NCBI GenBank assembly: GCA_032158295.1
Contig: CM063246.1
Span: forward strand, 3,815,371-3,879,370
Direction: 5' to 3'
Length of the DNA stretch: 64,000 nucleotides
From: Pycnopodia helianthoides
Lineage: Eukaryota > Echinodermata > Asteroidea > Forcipulatida > Asteriidae
Shown: in pieces, positions 1 to 13,300 of the stretch
Numbering within the stretch: the stretch's first letter is position 1
Layout of the letters: each line of letters begins with the position of its first letter
Program-made: the position numbers and the translations under genes
The notes under the pieces: generated by a model
What the model was told of the DNA's origin: nothing
The model's database searches: none
What the model saw: the letters and a program-made list of their open reading frames with translations, nothing else

Positions 1-1248
1 CCCTCGCCTAGAGGTCAAAAGGAAGTTGTTCATTGGCCAGTCCTGTGCTCCGCGCGTATAAATCTGTGCGTCTCCATTGTTTCATCGTCGGTTTTCTTTT
101 AAGATGGCGGCTTGATGATGTCAATGCAGAAGGTCTATTGTACTACTGTGTACATCACAATATGTAGGGCTACACCATTACCCAAAGTTTTCACTACTTC
201 AAGCTCCAAAGTTGGCATTCGTTTGTGTGCAGTTTTACAAAAAAGTCACTTTTTAATATTTCGTCGTTCAAATTTATTTCTTGTGACAGACACCTATGAT
301 TCTGAGAAGACCTCGTGAGTCTTTGAAGAACGCATGTCAAAGCCAAGTTCAAACTTATCGTATAAGTCATCAAAGAATAACTAGCTTAATGCAACTTCTA
401 TGGGCTTCTCCGAATTCACTGGAGCCAGTTTGTGTGAAGTAAGCGTGGCTTGCATTGGAATTAGCCCTTCTCATGAAATATACTAACACTATTTCAGCAT
501 GCGTACATACACTATTGGTAGGCAAACCCCATAGAGTGTGTGCAGTAGGCAGACGCACTAGCGTACGAGACGAGCCACCATCAGCGCCAAAAGAAAAGGC
601 GTGACGTTCCCTAATTTTGCCCACCAGTAGTGTTAGTGCACACGCGCAATGTGCAATTTACATATTTCATGGGAAGGCTCTATTCACGTCACGCGTGCGA
701 ACAGGATAACACACAGGGACATTGACTTTCAAAATGGCGCAACCAAGATTATTGTGATGATGACGTCACGTGAATTGGGTCTATATGTAATTATAACCAG
801 ACAACTGTAGACTAATGCTTTCCCGTGTCGGACTGTAGATCGATCAACCCTTATTGTATAGCCCAACTCTGATTTGTCACCGTTCTTAACACCGATGTGC
901 GATAAGCCATAACTTGAATTTGAGCGTAGATTGACAAGATACCTAATCTTTCTTTTAACTATAACCATACCCGTATTAAATACAATTCGACTCATCAAGA
1001 CTAATCGAGCCGTGTAATAAATTCTCTCTTGGTAGAATTGGTTTCTCCTGGAGAAGAACAGAGTTCACGACTCGAAACGTCGAGTCATTTTATCGTACCT
1101 CTGGTTCTGGTCATAAACCACTCCAGTTCCTTTCAAAGAAGAAGTTGTTACATATGGTTGCTTTAAACTAAAGTATAACCTAATATTTCATTAACTTTAT
1201 GTCAACACCGAAGCAACCTTAGCAACTTATAGTTCTCATCATACTCAG
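1..1248. other. Sequence upstream of the first visible exon
   Basis: No exon can be supported. A CCAAT-type box (complement, near 32-36) and TATAAA at 57-62 lie upstream of aagatggcggc. Positions about 405-620 are an inverted relative of 22640-22800. At 1071-1084 is a copy of the recurrent gaaacgtcgag cassette. A 25-nt possible microexon is noted in the findings. Confidence 0.5.
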
Positions 1249-1398
1249 GTATGTCCGTTGTCATTGAGGATGCTGCCATGTTTGATGGCAGCACATTCCC
1301 AGATCTTAACGATTCGGTTTTCAAAGCTGACACAAAGTGGACGATACCTTCTCTTTCTCAAGACGTATCTGATTTCCTACCGAAGGATAACTCATCAG
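1249..1398 (+). CDS. aGPCR exon A: GAIN subdomain B, first strands
   Basis: The acceptor is ctcag at 1244-1248 and the donor is gtcagt at 1399. The exon is 150 nt, phase 1 in and phase 1 out. It encodes [20 protein letters not shown] onward to [10 protein letters not shown]. The pattern of a hydrophobic strand, a loop with FPD, and a strand ending in SLSQDV is like the region of latrophilin GAIN domains that precedes the YRSLG-type strand. Sequons NDS and NSS suggest N-glycosylation of the extracellular side. The atg at 1251 is an internal Met, because the preceding ag is a good acceptor and the phase continues from an upstream exon. Confidence 0.8.
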
Positions 1399-4300
1399 GT
1401 CAGTATAAAATCCTCAGAGTTTGTTTACAGCAACAACAGTTAATGATTTGAAGACATTTTCAGCTGTCATGTTCTAAAAATAAAAAAGCTTTGAAGAATA
1501 TTTTGTTTAAATAAAGTCTGTTTTAACGTAATGTGTGACAATACACAGGTCTGTAAATGGTAATTGTTATTATTATTATTATGAAACCAAGGATACCTCA
1601 CATAAGTGAACTTAATCACTGTAGCTCGCAAGCCTGAGGAAACATAAACAAGGGTGCTTGAAATTAACCATAAACATCCGGGCTAACCCCTATGCTTCCA
1701 ATGGGTTCTTTTACGTGCACTGTCACCCTAGCATACTGGACCTAAGGCTTATAAAACCCATCTGAAGGACAAAGCATTCATGGAAAAGTACCACCTTGCT
1801 CACTGGACATAAGTGCCGCCACCGGGACTCGAACCTACACTCTGCTGATCAGAAGCACCGGAGTTGCGGTTTTAGATAATGGGTTGATAAAGTAATGCAC
1901 CAACACTCAACAACAGCAGAAAACCCAAGCTATTCGTTTATTTATGCAGAAACTAATGCGACGTTGAAAGTAGTCTTATACACCGTATGCGAACACATGA
2001 CAAACCAGTCACGCATACCAGATTGTGTAAAGAAGAAAAACTGTATTTGGATCACTGGAACTATAGTTGATTTTCCATTGATATCACATAGTTGGGGGGG
2101 GCGGGGTATATAAAAGAGTGGCTTGTTCGATAGTTTAATTTATTTAACTAATATGTACTTATTTGTTGATGTCATTTTCCCCGGTATCTTACAGGCTACG
2201 TCATTGTGGTCAATGTTCTTTATTTGGAACTTGGAGAGACTCTCGATGGAAAACCAGGATGGTAAGTCTTGATTGGTGTTTTGTTGCCTTAGCTTGCTCC
2301 TGGGGAAACAAATATTGGTTTCAAGGATAAAAACAAAGCCCATTTTCGCTCCACTTAAATTCGGTCCGAGTCCTAATTGTAGCCCGAGTATGTAGCCCAA
2401 ACCATATACCTAAAAGTATCCCGCCATAAACGCTAGCCCTCTTCTCGTATCTAAATATAGAGGATTATGATGAGATCACGCATGCCAGTTGGTACGGGGT
2501 TGGAGCTACACGTAGGTCCCAGGCTATATTTTAGTCCTGGGCTACATTTGAGTCCCGGGCTACATCTAGGTCTCGAGCTACATTAAGGTCACATGCTACA
2601 TCTAGGTCTCGAGCTACATTAAGGTCACATGCTACATCTAGGTTTCGAGCTACATTAAGGTCACATGCTACATCTAGGTCTCGAGCTACATTAAGGTCAC
2701 ATGCTACATCTAGGTTTCGAGCTACATTAGATCTCAGGCTACATTTAGGTCTCGAGCTATATTTAGTTCCCGGGCTACATGTAGATTTCGGGCAATAAGA
2801 TCTTAGGCTACGTTTAGGTAACGAGTTATATTTCAGTTCCGGGCTACATTTACGTTTCAAACTACATAGGTCTCGCGCTACATTAAGGTTTTGAGCTACA
2901 TTAAAGCGCCACACAACCGTTTGTTCTAATTTGACCGGCGGTTTGTACACAAACTAGAATTTCAAAACAGAGTTGAACAGTTAGAATTTAATAGTTAAAC
3001 AGTTTTGTTGAAAATGTGCTTCCCCAGTTGAAAACAAACTACCAGCCAAAATACCTTGCCATAATGAGTACTTGTTCTGGTTCTCAGCAGGAATTGGTTT
3101 GGCAAAACTAACAGCCATGAAATATTACTTTAATTTGTGTACATCTAAATGAAAATGTTGTATGACGACATGTTGTTAACATTACAGGCTTGCCGAAACA
3201 GTAAACAGCCGTATCGTTGGTACTTCGGTGTATCTAAGTGAAAACGTCACAGCAAACTTCACCAACAGTGTACGCATGACAGCAGAGAAACTACAGGTAG
3301 GTTGACAGTGTTCGAGGGACACCACAATAAGATATCTGTACGAAAATGCAGACGATCTCGTGTTAGAATCCCCTCCAAGGTACCCGTGGATTGTTTGTTC
3401 ACTCAAGTTTCAGATCATGCATCTCGCTCGCTAGAACAATTGCTAGAAATCTTGGTTCGGTAGAAAATCAAAGGCTTATATGTGATGTGATCAAGCTAAA
3501 TGAGTCGTTTGTCGGTAAATGCATTATTGAATAACAGGCCAAAATAGGTCGACAGGGGTCTACATTTCTATACATCTCTTTGTGTTTCGACTTCCATAAC
3601 TTTTGAACCAAAGGTGGTATCAACACGGGGTTTTCATATCCTTAAAGCTGAGATTGTACTTCTTTCAAATAGATAAATATAAAAAAATTGACAAGGGTCG
3701 ACAAAAGACTCATTTAGCTTGATAGCATCACATATGACCCGTCACATCAAAGACTTAAATGTAAAACTAAAGAGGGGTATTAGCTGCTGACTATAGTTAA
3801 AAGCAAGGAGCACTACTCAATAACGAGTTGAAAATTTACTATCAAGGTTTTTCCAGAAATTGTTTAAGTTAATTTGTATTTGGTCAATAGAAGGAGCTGA
3901 GGCAATTTCATTTGACAAGCTGTTTCAATCGTTGTATGGCAAACCTAAATTCATGTTACTCTAGACTTTATTAAACCCGATCAGTACCACAAACTTATTA
4001 ACAATATTTAAAAAGCGTAACACTTTCGACCGTCGTGTTTTGCGTAAACTTTTTTTCATTTTTCATTTCATTTATTAATTTCACAGATGGAAATGCGATG
4101 ATAAAAACGATAAGGCAAACATTCTCGCAGAAAAGTGTTTTAGAAGGTCGCACACCTGACGGATTTATAAAAATAATTAAATACAGTTACTATCGCTTGA
4201 TTTCCTTATGCTGCAATTTCAGAAGCATAGTACTGAAGAATGACATCATGGCTTTGGGAAAAAGAAGTTGTTGATGTAAAAGTTTGTGTGTTTTTGTTTA

Positions 4301-7300
4301 TTGGCGGAAATGAGAGTATAAATCACACTTAAAAAAATATAAAAGGCAAGGAAAACTAGTGTGTATGCTATATATCACCAAGCTCGATTTAGTTCTTAAT
4401 AACCAAAATAAGATTGAAGTTGCGATGAACATTACAAAAATGGTCCTACTTTACCAGTTAGTAAACATTTCTGATTTGTGAATATTGCGGTTGTATAGAT
4501 ATACATTTTATTTTAGGTCACCTTTTGATAAAATTTGCCCTTTCCACATCTGATTTTTAAAAAATCAGGTACATTTTATGTTTTCTATTGCAGAAACACA
4601 TACCTGGTAACTCGAGCTGTCAGTTTTGGGATTTCGATGCCCCGTAAGTATGGCGATCGGACCTATTTTACAGTCAACAATGTTGCTCATTTGCAGTTTA
4701 ATTGATGCAGCTGTATTAGATATATGGCCTCCTATAGAATATTTTTTAAGAACCTCGGGACTGTGTCTTGATCAGTCACTTAGAAACAATCCCCGAGAGA
4801 TCGCTGGGCTTCAAAAATGATCGATGATACAAGGCGAGAGAAGCGGATCCACGGGGAAAAAAATCGAATTATATATGGAGCTGAAACCTGGACCATGAGG
4901 AAAGAGCTTCAAGATCGCCTTGATGGCACATGCACCAGGCTTCTTATGCAGCGGCGGCGCTAATGGGGGCGGGGGGGGGGGCAAATGCCCTCCAGTAATT
5001 TCCCCCCAGTTTGCCCCCCCCCCCCAGTTTTTTCCCCGATGGCGGAAATTGAGTTTAATCCCAAACTATTGCACCCAATTTGTTACAATGTTGTTTGCGC
5101 TGTAAATAATAAACTCAATTTCATCCATCATAATTAGCTGGCACTATCAAAAAAGCCCAATACACTTTCCATCTCCGGCAATGTTAATAAAATGTGGATT
5201 TATTTATCTGTACAAGCTTGGAAACTTGCTATAAACAGAAATGCATTGTCTGCCCAAAACCGTAAGCAGCCATTGTACACGCAATTCGCACAACACGTCG
5301 CATTCACACAGTGCAAAATCTTATTTCTGGAGTGAATTGTAGGCTTATACAGTACATTATAGACTTTTGTTTGCCCCCCCCCCCTAAATTTAAGTTTGCC
5401 CCCTCTTGCCCACCCCCCCCCCCCAGATTAACAGGTCTGGTGCCACCGCTGTTCAGAACATCTCAGAACATCTCATAAGGTTCAGAACATCTCATGGCGT
5501 GGACACCAGACCAAAGAACAGATTTGTGGAGACATGCCACCAATCTCTGTTACTGTTGCTCAACGCAGGTCCGCTTTGCTGGCCGCTGCTATCGTGCCAA
5601 AGACCAGGTCATACCCGATGTGTTATGAGGGATAAACACTGCTGGCATGACGTTGTGAATGGGATCTCTACGGTGGCTGATCTCCGCCAACAACTAAACA
5701 CTTTTTCGGTACGGCGTTATAACGCCCTAAATTATGGCGTTATAACGCCCTATTTTACGGCGTTTATAATGCTCTATTAGGGCGTTATAACGCCCTATAC
5801 GGCGTTATTAGCGCCTATAATGTTAACATTATAGGCATTCATTCTAGAAATGTATTTATGTCAGTAGGCTACGGAAGCCGGATAGAGCCAGGAAATAAGA
5901 CGTGAAATATTTTTTTCATGAGCGCGAGAATATTTGTTGTTACCATTTATCTGGCGGCCGTCACATAATAATCTGGACTACACGTTCTTTACTTTGCGGA
6001 TTTTGATTGCGTACATTGTATTTTGACACTCGGTCATGCTAAACGTATACAAATTAAGGATCAAAAAGGAGATTAAAAGCAGTTTTTACCTCATAAAGCG
6101 GAGCAGCAGGATCAGGTAGTCGTGGCAACACGAGAGCTATGGCGTGTCAAACGTTGCAATATTCGGTAATGTACAATGTATGTGCGATGTTTCTCATTTA
6201 TTATATATGCGATGATTGTCACACATGTGCAATAATCGTTTTATGTATGCAATATATGTAATATAAAAATATGCAATAATTTAGAATAATTTGTAATATA
6301 TATGCGATAATTTTTTTATATATGCGATAATTTTTAAAATAAATATTTGATAATTTTTATAAATATATTATATGCAATCATGCGATAATTGTATAATATT
6401 TGCGAAAATTTGTTATTTATATTTGATAATTTTTTAATATGCGATCATTTGTATGCGATGTTTTGTGATATGCCATAATTTAATATACATGTGCGATGTT
6501 ACACCAATGTATATTTGATGTTCGTTCTTATATATGTTCGAAAACGGAATTGTGGGATATAGTATGGTATCCTGTCCACTTGATCCCCGTATCCTTGATG
6601 TTTTAGATCGGGCCAGACTATGGTTGGTATAGTATGGTTCACTGAGGTGGGCGTACGGGTTAAACTAGACGGGCCGCACTAAAAGCACTAAAGGCCGTTT
6701 AAAACAAGGTTTGAGCATAAATAAACCATTATATATACGTAGGAGACTCATATGTATCTATAAAACCTTCATTCTGTTGAAAAAATTGTATTTTTAACTG
6801 TAAAAAAAGTTTTTTTTTTTAATACCCCGAAGTAGTAACAACCAGTAGTGTCCGCCATGTTGGCTTTGGAACGTACCTGGACGATACCAATGTACTGCAC
6901 ATATATATTGCAAATTATCGCACCAAATTATTGCATATATATTACATATATTGCATACATAAAACAAATATCGCACATGTGTGACAATCCGTCGCGTATA
7001 ATATGAGAAACATCGCACATACATTGTACATTACCGTATATTGCAACGTTTGACACGCCACAGCTCTCGTGTTGCCACGACTACTTGATCTACCCATCCT
7101 GCTGCTCCGCTTTATGAGGTAAAAACTGCTTTTAATCTCCTTTTTGATCCTTAATTTGTACACGTTTAGCATGACCGAGTGTCAAAATACAATGTACGCA
7201 GATTATTATGTGGCGGCCGCCGGCCGATAATAAGTGACTGCCGCCAGACAATTATGTGGCGGCCGCCGGATAATAAGTGGCGGCCGCCAGATAAATGTTA

Positions 7301-10300
7301 CAAAAAAATATTCTCGCGCTCATGAAAAAATATTTCACTTCTTATTTCCTGGCACTATCCGGCTTCCGTAGCCTACTGACATAAATACATTTCTAGAATG
7401 AATGCCTATAATGTTAACATTAGGGCGTTATAACGCCCTATTAAGGCCCTAATAGGGCGTTATAACGCCGTAAATTAGGGCGTTATAACGCCGTACCGAA
7501 AAAGTGTTTAGTTGTTGGCGGAGATCAGCCACCGTAGATCTCGGTTGCGACCGCTACATGATGATGATGATTAAGGCCCTTTCGAAACCACGGCTTCAGC
7601 TCCAGCTCCGGCTCAGCAATTTTGAAACCGTGCGCTTTCAGTGTATGGGGCATCAGAAAGATGGGCGGAGCCTGGCGGAGGAGAAAACGAAGCAAAGGTT
7701 TTGAAAAAGGTCCATAGTTCAATCAAACCATTAAAAATCAAGATACGACATCTCTCTCATCGTGATATTGTAAAACAGACGACCCCACCCACCTCTCTCG
7801 TCCCCCTGCTCAACAATCCTTTTCAAAAAACATTCCCCTTCAATAAGTTCCATTTTCTTATTGACATGCCGTTACAGAAAAAGAGAGACAGACAATGATC
7901 GACCCTGAGAACAACAAATCCAATAGGAAGTTAACTTATGAACTAAAAGTCTAAAAGTTTGAAGTTTCAACCTGCAAAGATTATAACAACAAGCCTGTGT
8001 GGGCTTAAAGCTTACATTTCCAGCACAACTAATTCATTGCCTTGATGAATATTGCCCCCTCTCTCACAAAGGAAAGACGTCAGTGATTGTGGTTTTATTT
8101 TTGCTTAACCCATTTTTATAGAGGCACAGCAGACGGCGGCGAGTGGTCCGCCGAGGGATGCGCAGTAGAGACCGAGAATTACACCCACGTGACGTGTTTA
8201 TGCGATCACCTGACTAACTTTGCTGTTCTTCTTTTGCCTGACAGTGTGGCGGTGAGTACAGCAGCGTTGGTCCCGGCAATCAGGGGCTGTCGGGACTGGG
8301 GGGGGGAGTGGAGGATGGAAGACAGTTTGCCTGATGTCAAATTGGTGATATTTACAAAATCGGCAACCTTTCCCTGACATTTGTGGTGTTTACATTTTGT
8401 TGGAATCTGCTTTGAAGCATTTTCAGTTAAATTAAAACATATCCGTGTATACCGCAAACCTCAAAGGGTGTGCACCACATTGGTCAGATAAAAAGTATAT
8501 TGTTCACAGATTTGCACAAAAACCTTACAGGGTATCAAGGTGTTCATGGTAGAAAAATCCCCAAGAAATATGTTGTGCTTGAAATTCTACAGTTTTGAGA
8601 AAGTAGTAAAAAAATTGGGGCCTAGTTTTCATTTTGCGATTTAAAACCCGATGTGAAAACCATTATAACACTGTACGGCGTAATTCAGGTTTTTTTATCT
8701 TTTACAATGGGTCACACAAATTGTAAATACAGCACTCTATACTCTGATAAAGCCATCCTACAGAGCTCTTCGTGAAATCGGCCCAATTGGTTTTTGACAC
8801 TTACCAATAATATTTGCTGCAGGCTTTTGAGTGATACCACGTCATTGGTTTTTGAAGCAATGCTCATTTGTCATATTCCCCATCCTCTGCCAAGCTGTAA
8901 AGCTTGGTCATTTCGGTGATTTTTGTGGTCTTTCAGACCAAATTTTTCCTGAAGATTGGGACTCGTATGGACTTTATAATCAATGAGCTTTCAGATGAAA
9001 ATATCAATGTTTAGGACCCTGCGCGAATGATGATGTCAATCTACATGGTTAAGCTGTTGCCGACAGTCAAAAGGAAAAGGCGCTGTTTGCACAACGTTTT
9101 GAACGTCTTCTTGAAGTTATTTTCTCAAGGTCTACATAATCATCATCATCATCGGTTAGCATCATGCATTTCTGCACCGGCTGCCTGACTGGTGAGAAGC
9201 TTCCAAATAGACCGGTCTTGGGCTGCCACTTCTGTCTCCTCAACAGCCCACCCAATGCCCAGTCTGGAGAGGTCCCTCTGTATTACATTTTTCCATGTTG
9301 TCCTAGGGTGACCTCGTCTACGTTTCCCATGGGTTGGTGACCAGTGTAGAGTTGTTTAGTGATCCGATTTGTTCCCATTCGTTGGAGGTGACCAAACCAC
9401 TGCAGTCTGCGTTTTCTTATGATGCTTGAGAGTGGGGGCTGTTTGGTCATTGCTCTTACATGCTTCTTCTTTGTTCTTCTTTTTTTGTAGATCGGAGCTA
9501 GTGATAAGATTGCGCTAGGTATTATCACCTATATTGGCTTGGGTCTTTCGCTGTTCTCGTTGTTGCTTGCTTTCATAACTATCGGTGTATCACTGAAGTA
9601 AGTAGTATATGACGGATGTTTTTCTTAAGCCTAATTGGTACTATTATTCCATCACACTATAACATGGAGGATTCAAAATATTATGGTGGCTCTGAAAGGA
9701 CATCGCAATACATATTGATGGAAATAATGTCCTTAAATATCTGCAACTTGAGGGCAAAACCGTAAATAATTACGGACATATGTTCGTAAACATTTGCATG
9801 CAAAGTTGTGTGAACAATTAAGGGATTGCTTCCTCAAATAAATGTGTACGATGTCCCTTTAGAGCCACTATAAACATTAGCTTTGGAATAGAGAGTACTT
9901 TCAATTCAGTTTGTCAGAACCCAATTTGAGAGAGCTCCTTCAGCTAAAAATAATAATTAAATGTACTCTGCACAGCAAAAATAAGCAGGATACCAGTCAC
10001 AGTTGGTACATGTGACATGGCATTTTGGCTGGTAATGCTGTTCAGATAAGCAACATTTTATTATGCTTAGATATTTCTGTACCTAGGCAGTTCTACAAAA
10101 TAGGACCAAGGCCTATCGGGATGGGTTTAGTGGGCGCAATTTTTCACAGAGTTGTTTAAATATATTGCTGAAACATTTTCAACTTTGCAAACACAAGCAG
10201 GACAGCAGTCATAGATGTTACATATGTGACATGGTATTTTGGTAGGTGACTTCATTCTGATGGTAAAAAACAATCATGTTGTGCCTAGCTACTATATTTT

Positions 10301-13300
10301 GAGAAATATTAAAACATTTACTGCATGTTTTGTTATGATGCTATAAACAATTTGATTGTATAAATTGGAGGTCACGCGGTGTTCGTTTTTCACACCATTT
10401 CATGCCTACGTCAGCGTGAATTTTGATACTATTCAGGGTGCATTTTCGTTCCATCCGTTTTGCACTATTAGTAGGAGACCAGCCTGTAGGTCCCGTGACC
10501 AAATTCTGGAAACAAAGGTTTGAAAGTATTTTTGTGTTTCCTGATGAATATCAAAGAATTTGGACTTGGGCTTCCCCCTTAAAAATGTCAGGCATTTCCG
10601 GGAGGGGTCAACTAAGGTCATACAGGGGTACGCTATACACATCATACGCTATACACATCATTGCATATGCAATGATCGTATGCAATGATGTGCAAAGCGT
10701 GTGTTATCCCATTTTTAAATTTCAAGGTTATGGCAACCACTTTTACTTTTAAAAGTTGCTTAGTTGAATTTGCCATGTCAGAAAACATATTATTAGACAC
10801 TAAAATAATTAGAATTGGATGTTGGTGAATTTGACTGCCAGTCAAAAGTGCGTTGACCTTTCAACGTTTTTGACCATAGCGCCCTCATTTAAGGTCGGAG
10901 GTATAACAAATTATACATTTTTGGGATCCTCATGACTAGACGAGTAATTTGATATGCAAATCTACACGATTGCAGGATATTTGAATGTTGACCCCTGTAT
11001 GACCTTCGTTGACCCCTCCCGGAAATGCCTGACAATTTTAAGGGGGCAGCCCAAGTCAAAATTGTTTGGTATTCATCAGGGAATACAAAAACACTTTCAA
11101 ACATTTGTTTCCAGAATTTGGTCACGGGACCTACAGGCTGGTCTCCTACTATATATACCTTAAAATTTATCTCCATAAAACTTGATGCGCGATAAGTTAA
11201 TATATAGCTATCGCTGAGGCATTAGTGTATAATCGGTGAAGACGCCCGCGCCATTCAGCGTTGACTATTATCATTGCGCGACAGACTACAAATCGGCCTT
11301 TTACATCTAGCTGTACAAAACGGTCACGTGGTGGATGTCAGAATACAATCCTTGTACATTTTGGTGATTAGTTTTCCTCCAAATGAGATGTATCTACCAG
11401 TCTGGGTGTTATATGAAACGAATAATAAATGTTTTTGCATTCGTGCAATGGAGAAAATGTTTTATTCGTTGAAGATAAAATGGTATATTCAACTCGTATT
11501 CCATCTTTCAACTCATGAAGTTATTCTCACCTCATATTTGCACTCATAAACATTCATTATTCGTATTATTGAGCCTTTATAATGATGTACACGTCTGGGT
11601 CATATTCTATTAATTTTAATGTAACCAACACGAGACTAATTTAGTCTGGGGTCAATCTGAAGTCAGTCGTGGCGTGTTGTTGCCGAGCCGGTGAAGAGCA
11701 CCGGACTCATCAAGCTGTTTCTGACCAGGTTTTCTGATCAGCAGAGTGTGGGTTCGAGTCCCGGTCGTGGCATTTGTGGCCTTCATCAACATTATTTACC
11801 ATAATTACTTTGTCAGGATAAGGATAAAGCAATAGGATAAAGGCGGCATTAATAAGGATAAGCGCACACTAAAATAACCCAGAACACTTGTCGTGAATAG
11901 GGTTAACCCTGGTGTTTGTGGTTTACACAATCATCCTTGTTTACAGGTGTCCTCATACTGCAGGCTTGTGAGCTACAGTGACTAAGTTCACTTATGAGGT
12001 ATCATTGGTTTCATCACCAGAAGTATACAATCATATATAGTAATGTTAATAAATAATAATAATAATACCTCCACTAAAGTAAATAATTAATAAAATAAAT
12101 GATTTTTTTTTAAATCCTCTTTTCACATAACAGGAGTCTGAAAAACTTCCAGTCTGCCGTGATTCACTTGAACTTGATCGTTGCTTTAGGATTAGCTGAT
12201 CTCCTGTTCTTGATTGGAGCAGACGACACTGAAAACGAGGTAATGAGTGACGTAAGGTAGTCATGGTTACAGGACACAAACATAACTTGTTTGTGTGAGT
12301 GTGTGTGTGTGTCCCCCTTGAGAGAAGACCTTTAGGCATAAATGTTTTTTTTTTAAATTGCAGAATTAAGCCAAACTGCTCGCAAAATGAAGTTTTTCGA
12401 TGAACCCGCGTGTGTATTATCAATATTTATAAGGTATTAACTCCAGTCAAACAATAATGAATAGAAGCTTCAAAGGATTTCTCGTTTACATTTGTATTTT
12501 AAGTGGACTTTGAGAAGAGTTTACTGTGCTTAAAATTACAAATATTAATTAATCCGATCCTATGCACAATGCACATGGCGTATTTCATAAAGCGCTTTGT
12601 GTGATCAGGTCGAGTTGAAAAGGTTATTTGCATCAAGAGAAGTTGCAATGATATCCAGTTCATTAACTTATTATTGCCGCCTTTCCTCTCAAGTCCCTAC
12701 CCTGCCCAATTTGTGCCCCCCCCCCAAAAAAGTGTTCCCATACCTTTAAAACACTCTTTTCCTCATGTACGGAAGTACATCCCCCAACAACAACAACAAC
12801 ACAACAACAAAACGAAGTAATCAAATTTTGTAGAAAAAAAATTCTTGAGATTCTCAGAACACAATGGAAACACAAAAGGGGGACACCATGCCACGTATCG
12901 AGCACTAAATGGATGAATGCAAGTCCCATCCTTATCTCCATGCACACTCGCACCAGAGTTGTATCTCCATGCACACTCGCACCGGAGTTGTATCTCCATA
13001 CACACACGTACCAGAGTTGTATCTCCATGCACACACACACACCAGAGTTGTATCTCCATGCACACACGTACCAAGTTGTATCTCCATGCACACACGCACC
13101 AGAGTTGTATCTCCATGCACACACGTACCAGAGTTGTATCTCCATGCACACACACGTACCAGAGTTGTATATCCATGCACACACACGCACCAGAGTTGTA
13201 TCTCCATGCACATTCGTACCAGTGTTGTATCTCCATGCACACACACACACCAGAGTTGTATCTCCATGCACACACACGCACCAGAGTTGTATCTCCATGC

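Noticed and set aside
2531..2950. [12 protein letters not shown] repeat protein on the - strand
   Set aside because: The frame is held open by a 36-bp repeat period; it lies in an intron of the receptor gene.
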